A DNA stretch of 64,000 nt, taken from Metabacillus kandeliae. Its GTDB lineage: Bacteria; Bacillota; Bacilli; Bacillales; Bacillaceae. The notes below the pieces were generated by a model. That model ran no database searches. It had not been told where the DNA came from and saw only the letters and a program-made list of their open reading frames with translations. This document shows, in pieces, positions 42,590-50,086 of the stretch (positions within the stretch are counted from its first letter, which is position 1; each line of letters starts with the position of its first letter). The position numbers were made by a program, and so were the translations under genes. The stretch is from the NCBI RefSeq assembly GCF_021166585.1, contig NZ_JAJOZE010000003.1:1-64000 (forward strand). Direction: 5' to 3'.

Positions 42590-44356
42590 TTATTTTGTTA
42601 AATCTGCTAATTTACCATTTACATAGAGAACAACTTTATCTCCAGCAAGACCTGCAGTTGTTGCTGCAATGCCTTCTTTTGATACATTGATTGAAGTCAG
42701 TTCAGCAGGAGTCTTCATCAATTGAGTAAGCTTTTTAGAAGCAGTGTCCACTTCATAAACAGCAGAACCAGCTGCCTCAGCAGTCAGGATGAACAGCTTG
42801 CCTTCTTCATTCTGCTGAAGAGAAATAATATCTTTATTAGATACTAGAGCTGTTTCTGATTTATCTGCATTGATCTTTTTCAATACTGGAAGTTCTGTTT
42901 CACTGTCAGGATTGGAGCTGATGTAAATGATGCTGCCGTCCTGAAGGAATACTGGTGACACTTTGTTTTCAGTGCCAGTTGTGACAGCTTCAGGCTTGAT
43001 TTCCTTTGCAGTCAGGTCAATAACATATACTTGAGGCTCTGTGCCTGTCATATCGATGTTGTCAACATCAGTGCCATCTGTTGTGTTGGTTGTCTTTCCT
43101 TCTTTGCCGACTACATATAGCAATTTCTTGCCGTCTGCAGAAAGCTTAAGGTCAGATTTATAAGCTAGTGAATCAGCGAACACTTTTGTTGCAGTACCTG
43201 TTGTAAGATCAAGCATTCCGATTTGATCAGCTTTATCATTTTGGAACATGTATACTTTTGAACCATCAGCTGCCCAAACGTATTCTGTTTTGATAGAATC
43301 CTCTTCTGCGCTCAGCTGCTTGTCCTCTCCAGTTGAAAGGTTAACTAGATGAGCAAAGCCGTTTGGATCAGAGTAGATAGCCTGCTTGCGGTCAGGGGAA
43401 ACAGTGAATTCTGTTCCGTTGAATATTTTAACAGTCTTTTTAGTTTTCGCATCCAGCATGTAAGTTACTTCATCCATGCCATTGTCGTTTGTCACTAAAA
43501 GGGTATTGCTGTTGATCCAGATCGGAGCAAAGCTGTCGCCGCCAAGCAGTTTGATTTTTCTTAGTTCATAGCCGTTTTCGCCTTTGATCATATCGGCATC
43601 AATGGCATTGACAATGTCAAGCAGGTCAGCGTAGACAGTTCCTTTTACCATAACCGGGTATGAATGCAGGTTGACAGATTTACCATTAACCTCCATAATA
43701 TTATGTGATAAATTAATTACTGAAGTATTGCCTTCTTTTGTTAAGGTAATTGTGATTCCTTTAACAGAAACTTTAGCTCCAAGTGCTGCAGCCGTTTCCT
43801 GTACAGAGTAGTAGTACTTGCCATTCATTTTTAGAGATTTAATGGCTTTTGCACTGCTGTCTACATTGATTTTCGCTGCTGCCATTTTGAAGCTGCCCAT
43901 TTGAGATATTAATAGATTTTTATCTGTTAATATACCGCCGCCGAAAGCTTGTACGAAAGTCTTCGCGTCCATGAAGATTGTCTTTCCAACAAGTCTAGGC
44001 GGTGCCTGTAATTTAACCTTCTTGCCGTTTACTGCTACTTCGTTTGTGCCTGATTTTACAGTAACTGACTGCTTGCTTTTGCCAGTACCTATAGAGATTA
44101 CTGTTGCTTTCAGCTTTTTGTCATACTGTACTTTTGCTGAAAGAGCTTTAGCCAAATCGTTTACTGAATAAAGCTTTTGTTTGTTCCAAACTGTTGTGTG
44201 AACAGTCATCGGCTTTCCATTAAGCAAGGCCGTTTCCTGTCCAACTGTCTGCTTCTGCTGAACACTTGCTGCACTAGCTTTTATCATAACGGGGCTAAAT
44301 GCACTTCCGGTGATCACTGCAGATGCAATAACCAAACTCGTAATCTCTCGTTTCAT
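42590..44356 (-). CDS. stalk-domain and propeller surface protein
   Basis: Exported protein of 588 residues. After the signal peptide (to ASA) come two or three copper-amine-oxidase-N-type stalk modules (about 40-280: ALLNGKPMTVHT, SVNDLAKALSAKVQYD, then a second with YYYSVQETAAALGAKVS), followed by a TolB/WD-like propeller (about 285-588: FTVSPDRKQAIYSD, YVWAADGSKVYMF, LKLSADGKKLLYV). Despite the family name, the stalk domain is not an enzyme. It is the first gene of the pstSCA transcript. It could hold the soluble PstS near the membrane or sense wall state; that is inference. Confidence 0.85.
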   Translation of the reverse strand: MKREITSLVIASAVITGSAFSPVMIKASAASVQQKQTVGQETALLNGKPMTVHTTVWNKQKLYSVNDLAKALSAKVQYDKKLKATVISIGTGKSKQSVTVKSGTNEVAVNGKKVKLQAPPRLVGKTIFMDAKTFVQAFGGGILTDKNLLISQMGSFKMAAAKINVDSSAKAIKSLKMNGKYYYSVQETAAALGAKVSVKGITITLTKEGNTSVINLSHNIMEVNGKSVNLHSYPVMVKGTVYADLLDIVNAIDADMIKGENGYELRKIKLLGGDSFAPIWINSNTLLVTNDNGMDEVTYMLDAKTKKTVKIFNGTEFTVSPDRKQAIYSDPNGFAHLVNLSTGEDKQLSAEEDSIKTEYVWAADGSKVYMFQNDKADQIGMLDLTTGTATKVFADSLAYKSDLKLSADGKKLLYVVGKEGKTTNTTDGTDVDNIDMTGTEPQVYVIDLTAKEIKPEAVTTGTENKVSPVFLQDGSIIYISSNPDSETELPVLKKINADKSETALVSNKDIISLQQNEEGKLFILTAEAAGSAVYEVDTASKKLTQLMKTPAELTSINVSKEGIAATTAGLAGDKVVLYVNGKLADLTK

Positions 44357-44448
44357 CTTTACGCCTCCTTATATTCTTTTCTCCTCAAGAAGTTCTGCCA
44401 AATTCTCCCTTTGATGCAGAAAACTGACATCTTTCTCAAATCAAAGTA

Positions 44449-44454
44449 ATTATA
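44449..44454 (-). promoter_or_regulatory. -10 element of the pst operon
   Basis: TATAAT on the minus strand, about 90 bp before the first gene of the operon. The -35 is not clear, as in Pho-activated promoters. Confidence 0.45.
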
Positions 44455-44494
44455 TTCTCAGAATATTAAGCCAGTATGAGTTTAATTTTAAGTT

Positions 44495-44522
44495 TGTAAA
44501 TTTAGTATGGATAATATGTGAA
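44495..44522 (-). promoter_or_regulatory. candidate Pho box
   Basis: Minus strand TTCACA, TCCATA and TTTACA at exact 11-bp spacing, resembling the TT(A/C/T)ACA direct repeats bound by PhoP in Bacillus. A further TTAACA lies about 31 bp upstream of the first. The distance to the -10 is longer than usual, which lowers confidence. Confidence 0.45.
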
Positions 44523-44603
44523 TTTTTACATAGTTTTTGGTTTAATTTGTTAAGAATGAGGGTAAATAGTTTATTCTATTTTGGTTATATAGACCTACTT
44601 AAC

Positions 44604-44645
44604 CAAAAAAATCCCCGCTCTCCATTAAGAGAGCGGGGATTTTTC
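44604..44645 (-). terminator. terminator after CAP gene
   Basis: ATCCCCGCTCT and AGAGCGGGGAT 11-bp stem, T-rich on both sides. Confidence 0.9.
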
Positions 44646-44651
44646 AGTTAT

Positions 44652-45563
44652 CTATCTGCCTACAAACATTTGAGTCCAGTAATTTTGTGAGTAGCCTGTA
44701 CCAATACGATTGTAAGTTTCCTTTAAAATATTTTCTCTATGATCTTTACTGTTCATCCAGCCTTGCACGACATCTGCAGGGCTCCTATATCCCATTGCAA
44801 TGTTCTCGCCTGCATAATGATAAGGTATATGAAAAGCTTCCATCATTTGGAATGGAGAGCCATAGGTCGGTGATTGATGATCAAAATAACCTTTTGCAAT
44901 CATATCCTCGGATTTTTTCTTCGCCACTCCAGAAAGCTCCACATCAAGTGTCAGCGGCGAAAGTTTATATTTTACACGCTGCATGTTGGTCAAAATGAAC
45001 ACTTCATAATCAAACCGTGAAACTGTTCCTTTTCCCGCATCAACAAATTTGCCGTTATCCAGCTGCCCTTTTGAGGCGCTTAAAAACTGCGGAATAGCAG
45101 AAGGGATAGACGCATAATAGCCGGCTGCTTTAATTTGAATGGCTCTTTCAGCCAATCTGCCCAGCATCCTCGTTTTTTTGCCTGCAAGACTTGTCTCGTT
45201 ATTTAAAAGGTCAATGCCTGTTTTATGAATCAGCCGATATTCAGAGACTTCATAGATGACACGCTCTTTTGCAATTTTTGCCGGACGGACGTATGTCTCG
45301 TTCAGCTTGTCGCGGTTTTTCTGACCCGCCACTTTCCCAATTGCATTCTCTGTTTGCTTCAGCTGATATGTAAAAGAGTCATAGCTGCTGTTAATAGAGT
45401 ACAAGTCCCCTTTTTTAATAAGCTCTCCAAATTGAAGTGTCTCTTTTTGAAGGCTGGCCCCTTCATTTGCTGCAGCACTCCCGGTAGAAGCAAGGGCAGA
45501 ATTTCCCTGAGAGGCAAACAGAAGACCTGCAACCGCCATTGTGCATAAGGCAAGCTTTTTCAT
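44652..45563 (-). CDS. secreted CAP/SCP-domain protein with helical wall module
   Basis: Exported protein of 303 residues. After the signal peptide (to ALAS) comes a helical part (about 40-175) with FTYQLKQTENAIGKVAG, RDKLNETYVRPAKIAKERVI and RLAERAIQIKAAGYY, then a C-terminal CAP domain with YFDHQSPTYGSPFQM, HYAGENIAMGYRSP and GWMNSKDHRENIL. The helical part is closely matched by the C-terminus of the NlpC/P60 protein at 48660 and resembles SbsC-type S-layer wall-binding bundles. The start is the ATG of MKKLALCT after GGAGTGAAG. Confidence 0.88.
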   Translation of the reverse strand: MKKLALCTMAVAGLLFASQGNSALASTGSAAANEGASLQKETLQFGELIKKGDLYSINSSYDSFTYQLKQTENAIGKVAGQKNRDKLNETYVRPAKIAKERVIYEVSEYRLIHKTGIDLLNNETSLAGKKTRMLGRLAERAIQIKAAGYYASIPSAIPQFLSASKGQLDNGKFVDAGKGTVSRFDYEVFILTNMQRVKYKLSPLTLDVELSGVAKKKSEDMIAKGYFDHQSPTYGSPFQMMEAFHIPYHYAGENIAMGYRSPADVVQGWMNSKDHRENILKETYNRIGTGYSQNYWTQMFVGR

Positions 45564-45692
45564 ATTCTTCACTCCAGTTCTATTCTTTTTTGGAAGGTAC
45601 TGTGCAAGACTGTTAAATTTCAGCACCTATGCTTCATTATACCACTTTCTCTTATCCTTGCCCGGCTGGAAATACTTGCATTGCAAGAGGAG

Positions 45693-45717
45693 GTTTAAAA
45701 TGCGAATATTGGGGATA
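45693..45717 (+). promoter_or_regulatory. sigma-B-like promoter of the acyltransferase
   Basis: GTTTAA, 13 nt, GGGATA, close to the general-stress sigma-B consensus (GTTTAA, 12-15 nt, GGGWAW). The same stretch also contains a 12-codon reading frame (see next entry), so the reading is not unique. Confidence 0.45.
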
Positions 45718-45738
45718 TATAATGATGGGGTATACTAG
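45700..45738 (+). CDS. possible 12-residue leader peptide
   Basis: ATG to TAG encodes MRILGIYNDGVY, with AGAGGAGG 6 nt before the ATG, a better ribosome site than that of the acyltransferase that starts 17 nt after it. It overlaps the sigma-B-like promoter, so only one of the two readings can be right. Confidence 0.3.
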   Translation: MRILGIYNDGVY

Positions 45739-45755
45739 GACGAGCAGGTGATGAG

Positions 45756-46799
45756 ATGGCAAAAAACAGAATTGTATACTTTGACTGGCTGAGAGTAATC
45801 GCTACCATCGGCGTAGTGATGCTTCACTCAGCTGCACCAATACTATATGAATACAAAGACCTTCCGCAAAATCAATGGTGGGTCGGGCATGTGTTTGACA
45901 CCCTTACACGCTGGTGTGTTCCTATCTTTTTCATGATGAGCGGCGCTTTGCTGCTGAACCCCGACAAGAGGGAGCCGCTGCAGACTTTCTTCAAAAAACG
46001 TGCTATTAAAGTTTTTATTCCATTCGCGGCCTGGAGCATCTTCTACCTTGCGATTCAAATCAAAACGGGGAAGCTTGATCCTAGTCCTGCCGCTGCGGCG
46101 AAAGCTGTACTGGAAGACAAAGTTTATTACCATTTGTGGTTTATGTATGTCATTATCGGACTTTATGTCATTACTCCGATTTTAAAAGACTTCATTGGAA
46201 ATACGTCCCGCAGGAACCTCGAGCTGTTTATCATTCTTTGGTTCGTTTCCACTTGCGTCTTCAGCTTTGTCAGCAAGTTTTATCATATTAAAATCGGAAT
46301 GGATGCGTATCCTGCGAGCGGATACATCGGCTACTTTATTATGGGCTACTACTTTTTCACCTACTCCTTCAGCCGCGCGAGCAAGATTTTCTATTATCTT
46401 GTCGGCTTAGTTGGATTAGTGCTTACTTTTGCCGGAACCTTTTTTCTTACAACGGAAAATCAGGGAACCTTTGATGGCTTCTTCTACCATTACTTAAATG
46501 TTTCAACTGTTTTTGTTTCTGCAGCTGTTTTTATCCTGTTTAAGGATATCAGCGCTAATTTGAAATCAAATGCAGGCGTTATGAAGTGGATGGATCCGAT
46601 TAACAAAGCGAGCCTCGGGATTTACTTGGTTCATCCATTCATTTTCATTCTGCTTGCCAAGTTTTTAGGTCTTGATGCTTTTACGTTTCATCCATTAGTT
46701 GGGATACCCATTATGACAGCTGTCACGATTGCGATCAGCTTTGTGGTAGTTAAAGTCATGCAGTCTATCCCGGTGATTCGGAAGGTTGTGCCTAGGTAA
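45756..46799 (+). CDS. membrane acyltransferase (acyltransferase-3 family)
   Basis: Integral membrane protein of 347 residues with about ten hydrophobic segments. It begins with the family motif YFDWLRVIATIGVVMLHSAAP, given here as YFDWLRVIATIGVV and MLHSAAP (catalytic-type His), and continues with RWCVPIFFMMSGALLL and LWFMYVIIGLYVITP. Such enzymes O-acylate extracellular polymers. The gene is on its own. It may modify peptidoglycan or the wall polymer made by the 26-35 kb cluster. Confidence 0.87.
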   Translation: MAKNRIVYFDWLRVIATIGVVMLHSAAPILYEYKDLPQNQWWVGHVFDTLTRWCVPIFFMMSGALLLNPDKREPLQTFFKKRAIKVFIPFAAWSIFYLAIQIKTGKLDPSPAAAAKAVLEDKVYYHLWFMYVIIGLYVITPILKDFIGNTSRRNLELFIILWFVSTCVFSFVSKFYHIKIGMDAYPASGYIGYFIMGYYFFTYSFSRASKIFYYLVGLVGLVLTFAGTFFLTTENQGTFDGFFYHYLNVSTVFVSAAVFILFKDISANLKSNAGVMKWMDPINKASLGIYLVHPFIFILLAKFLGLDAFTFHPLVGIPIMTAVTIAISFVVVKVMQSIPVIRKVVPR

Positions 46800-46802
46800 G
46801 AA

Positions 46803-46829
46803 AACTCGCCTCTTTGGGGCGGGTTTTTT
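46803..46829 (+). terminator. terminator after acyltransferase
   Basis: AACTCGCC and GGCGGGTT stem followed by TTTTGTTTTT. Confidence 0.8.
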
Positions 46830-46980
46830 GTTTTTAGGGGAGGGATTTTTTAATTAAAGGCCGGTTTCAAAGAGCTCATGACATGTTTGGGGTTATTTCA
46901 AATGATTGTGCCCCTAATAGTGATGGGCAAAATGCCTTTTTACTCAGCCAAAACTCATTTTTCTTTCTCTGCACCCTGTC

Positions 46981-47080
46981 ATATTCACCGAACCAGCCGG
47001 CATATTCACCATTCTTAAGCAGATATTCACCAATACGGCTGTTATATTCACCAAAACAGCCATTATTTTCACCAGATGCC
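46981..47080. repeat. array of five exact-period 21-bp repeats
   Basis: ATATTCACC (last copy ATTTTCACC) starts at 46981, 47002, 47023, 47044 and 47065, a strict 21-bp step; the rest of each unit varies. It lies between convergent genes. The short frames through it on both strands follow from the period and are not genes. Confidence 0.9.
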
Positions 47081-47110
47081 GACACCGCTGCTTCGGTATG
47101 AATTCTCCAT

Positions 47111-47137
47111 AAAAAAATACCGGGGAAATCCCGGTAC
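47111..47137 (-). terminator. terminator after lytic transglycosylase
   Basis: TACCGGG-ATTTC-CCCGGTA followed by seven T on the minus strand. Confidence 0.85.
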
Positions 47138-47151
47138 CTGCAGCCTGTACT

Positions 47152-48549
47152 CTAAAATACAGGATAATAATCTACATTTTGCTTTTTCACATAGTATCCG
47201 CCGCCGATTTCATAACGATCTGGCAGAATCTTATAAACACGCAGGCGTTCCTTTGTTTTGCCGGTGCGGAAGACTTTCCCGCTGGCATTGTATATCGCAA
47301 TGTCCTTCATAACAACAGCCTTGCCAAGAATCAATTCATCTTTGCCAGCGTGTTTGGCGTACACTTTGTTATCCATCGCCACATAGGTTTTATCCGTAAT
47401 ATCTTTCAAATAGATGAATTGGTTATTAACTCGAAGCAAGCCAACTACTAGATCAGCTGCATTCCTATTCTGCTTAACAAATAAGTTGGCTCCTAAACCA
47501 TAGTACTCCCCATCAATGGTGTAGACGCGCAGCCCTTCACCGGTCTTAGCCATTCTGAGAGTTTTGTACACGCCATTTTCTTTTTTAACGATCGGTGTGT
47601 CAGCTTTAATAACAAGTCTTGCATAGGCTTCTTTTTGCCCTGACAAATTCTCAGGGTTAGGAAGCGGAAAACGCAGCAGCTTGAAATTAGAGGATGACAT
47701 GTATCCTGTTTTACCATCTGCTTTTACTTTGTAATAGGAAAAAAGATTATATAGACTGGCAGACTCCACAGGGTGATCATCCAGAATTTCTATCTTTTCA
47801 TTTCCAGCAATACGTCCAACAACAGTCCCATCTGGAGTTGCACGCAGATTAGCGCCATCCTGATTTGTAAAAATAACCTTTCCAGAATGAGAGGTATTCA
47901 TTGAAGGTGTATAAGCATAGTCCCACTGTAAAGCAGTTCCTGTCAGTCTGCCCTGGTCATCAAATCCAAATTTGCTTGGATCTGTCGGGATGCCCTGTGT
48001 TTTAATCTGGCTGTTTTTCAGCAGCTGATAAATTTGCGATTGATAGGGATTCGTTTGAGGGACAGTGGGATTATTTGATGCTGAGACACCGTTATACCCC
48101 ATCAAGGCATAGTACCAGCTTTCCAAATACAGAGGATTGCCGCTGTTCACTTTTGGCAGCTTAGTTCCTCCAAGGTCCCATTTTAACTTTAGGATTTTTG
48201 CTCCCATTTCAATATTATACTGAGTATCTGTTTTAAGCCGGTCTTCATTCATTTGCAGGCTTTGTTTCTCTGATTCACTGAAAGTAGAAGGCGTAACCTG
48301 CATAATCCCGATCCCTTTATCAACAGGATTCATATAAGGTGAGCCATCACCATTAAATTGCGTAAAGTTTGATTCCCTTAGTGCAATTGCTTTCAAAATT
48401 TCAGGCGGTATTTGGTATTTCAGTGCTGTCTCTGTCAGCAGTTCTTTTTTAGCCGTCATGTTTAATTCATTAGTAACAGCGTTCGCTTTACCCGCCATAG
48501 GCACCAAAACAATAGAAGCAGCCAGCATCGTACTTATCAATTTTTTCAA
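47152..48549 (-). CDS. secreted lytic transglycosylase with C-terminal modules
   Basis: Exported protein of 465 residues. After the signal peptide (to ANA) comes an SLT-type lysozyme-like domain (about 35-185) with IPPEILKAIALRESNFTQF (catalytic Glu in RES) and GIGIMQVTP, then an SH3-like part (about 230-290). The C-terminal part (about 300-465) carries modules ending GLGANLFVK and YEIGGGYYVKK, the same type as in the propeller protein at 50087 and the giant protein at 58038. It would cut glycan strands while attached to the wall. Confidence 0.88.
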   Translation of the reverse strand: MKKLISTMLAASIVLVPMAGKANAVTNELNMTAKKELLTETALKYQIPPEILKAIALRESNFTQFNGDGSPYMNPVDKGIGIMQVTPSTFSESEKQSLQMNEDRLKTDTQYNIEMGAKILKLKWDLGGTKLPKVNSGNPLYLESWYYALMGYNGVSASNNPTVPQTNPYQSQIYQLLKNSQIKTQGIPTDPSKFGFDDQGRLTGTALQWDYAYTPSMNTSHSGKVIFTNQDGANLRATPDGTVVGRIAGNEKIEILDDHPVESASLYNLFSYYKVKADGKTGYMSSSNFKLLRFPLPNPENLSGQKEAYARLVIKADTPIVKKENGVYKTLRMAKTGEGLRVYTIDGEYYGLGANLFVKQNRNAADLVVGLLRVNNQFIYLKDITDKTYVAMDNKVYAKHAGKDELILGKAVVMKDIAIYNASGKVFRTGKTKERLRVYKILPDRYEIGGGYYVKKQNVDYYPVF

Positions 48550-48611
48550 AACTAGTAAACCTCCCTAATATGCTCGTTTACTAGTTTACCATGAAATTTT
48601 TTCCAACGGCA

Positions 48612-48652
48612 TAAAAAATAGGAGATACTGAGAATTTCAGTATCTCCTATTC
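48612..48652 (-). terminator. terminator after NlpC/P60 gene
   Basis: AATAGGAGATACTGA and TCAGTATCTCCTATT, a 15-bp perfect stem, followed by TTTTTA. Confidence 0.93.
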
Positions 48653-48659
48653 TATGAAA

Positions 48660-49778
48660 TTATAGCTGTTTTTGGAGTGATGCTTTGCGCGCTTTCAAAT
48701 CCTGGTTTATGCCGCTTTGAGCTGCATAGCTTCCTGGATGAAGTTTGTTGCCGGCAGCTTTGATGTCGACTGCTCTTCTTTCTAACCTGTTTAGCATAGC
48801 AAACTGTTCATTGGCCATTGTTTTGCTGCCTTTTTTGATATTGCCTTCAATATCGTTCATCAGTCTGTGCATAGAAACCTCATATTTAACAGATTCCTTT
48901 ACAATTTTAGCTGATGTGACAAAATGGTCATTGAGCACTTTGCGGTTAGAAGCGCCGTAAACTTTTCCAATAACACGTTCATTTTTCTTAATTTGATAAG
49001 ACAAGTCATCATAATTTGCAGCAGTGCTGTTGTTAAGAACCTGAGGGCTGATCATACTGCTGTTCAGCTGTCTTCTGCTGCTGTCAAGATTCAGGCCTGT
49101 TTTCACGCCGTCGATCATATGGGCTGTACGGTTCACATAAGTCTTGAATTCCGTGCTTGAACTTTTAGACTTTAACCTATTGTATTCCCCTAATGTAGTC
49201 GATTCTAAACGGGTGATTGAAGCGCTGCCGCTATATTTTTTCTGAATGTCTGACCATAGGTCTTTAGCTGATTGAGTGTAGTTTTCTGCAGAAGCACCCA
49301 GTACTGCGCTATAAGCGTCTACACGCTTTGTTCCTAAATATTTTGGGTTCCAGTAGCTGTTGCTGAGAGAGCTGATGGTTACGCCTTGAGAGGTAGAAGC
49401 ATGCATAAATTGCCCGTTTCCTACATAAACGCCCACGTGGGAGGCTGAAGAAGAGGTTGTGGCAAAAAACACTAGATCTCCTGGCTGCTTAGCGCTGACT
49501 TTTGTTACAATTCCTGAACTATACATAGAGGAAACTGTTCGCGGCAGGCTGATTCCTGCTTTATTGAAAATGTATCCAATAAATCCTGAACAGTCAAATC
49601 CTGTTGAAGGACTTGTGCCCCCATATTTGTAAGGAACACCTATGTATTTTTTTCCTATATCAACGACCGATACAGATTCGGCGTGAGCTGTATGTGTTAT
49701 GGCATTTGGCAGATATGAACCAAAAAGTAACGATGAAGCTAATCCTAAAACGATGGCTGGTTTCTTCATTTTTTTCAT
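48660..49778 (-). CDS. NlpC/P60 endopeptidase with helical wall module
   Basis: Exported peptidoglycan hydrolase of 372 residues. After the signal peptide (to AHA) comes the NlpC/P60 domain (about 38-155): YKYGGTSPSTGFDCSGFIGY with the catalytic Cys, then SHVGVYVGNGQFMHAS with the catalytic His. The C-terminal half is helical; its last part (DLSYQIKKNERVIGKVYG, NRKVLNDHFVTSAKIVKESV, RLERRAVDIKAAGN) matches the N-terminal module of the CAP protein. Here the order is enzyme then module, in CAP it is module then enzyme, as expected for a mobile anchor. Confidence 0.92.
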   Translation of the reverse strand: MKKMKKPAIVLGLASSLLFGSYLPNAITHTAHAESVSVVDIGKKYIGVPYKYGGTSPSTGFDCSGFIGYIFNKAGISLPRTVSSMYSSGIVTKVSAKQPGDLVFFATTSSSASHVGVYVGNGQFMHASTSQGVTISSLSNSYWNPKYLGTKRVDAYSAVLGASAENYTQSAKDLWSDIQKKYSGSASITRLESTTLGEYNRLKSKSSSTEFKTYVNRTAHMIDGVKTGLNLDSSRRQLNSSMISPQVLNNSTAANYDDLSYQIKKNERVIGKVYGASNRKVLNDHFVTSAKIVKESVKYEVSMHRLMNDIEGNIKKGSKTMANEQFAMLNRLERRAVDIKAAGNKLHPGSYAAQSGINQDLKARKASLQKQL

Positions 49779-50045
49779 GTTCTTCCTCCTTTTGCACTTT
49801 TTTAGTATACATGAGAGAAAGAGCCAGTAGTTTAACAGTTAAGTTACATATTGGCGTTATATTACAATAAAGTTACAATTAGCTTAAGTATTGATGTATT
49901 TTTGCAATATTATACAATTACACACCCCTATTTGCCTCCTAAATATCCCTTTTATTAGAATTTTTGATCACCGTTTACCTGACCATCCAATTTTTAAACA
50001 TTTACTTATTACGTTAAAATTTGTTAGATACTATCTTAAAAATAT

Positions 50046-50080
50046 AAAAAGCCAGGGAGAGTTTTCTTCCCTGGCTTTTC
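50046..50080 (-). terminator. terminator after propeller gene A
   Basis: AAAAGCCAGGGA and TCCCTGGCTTTT stem with T-run on the minus strand. Confidence 0.9.
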
Positions 50081-50086
50081 ATCACA

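Noticed and set aside
42590-44356. Copper amine oxidase
   Set aside because: Only the N-terminal stalk-type modules are present; there is no catalytic domain or topaquinone motif.
46876-47101. Overlapping frames on both strands (69 and 72 codons)
   Set aside because: Both follow from the 21-bp period of the array; no start signals.
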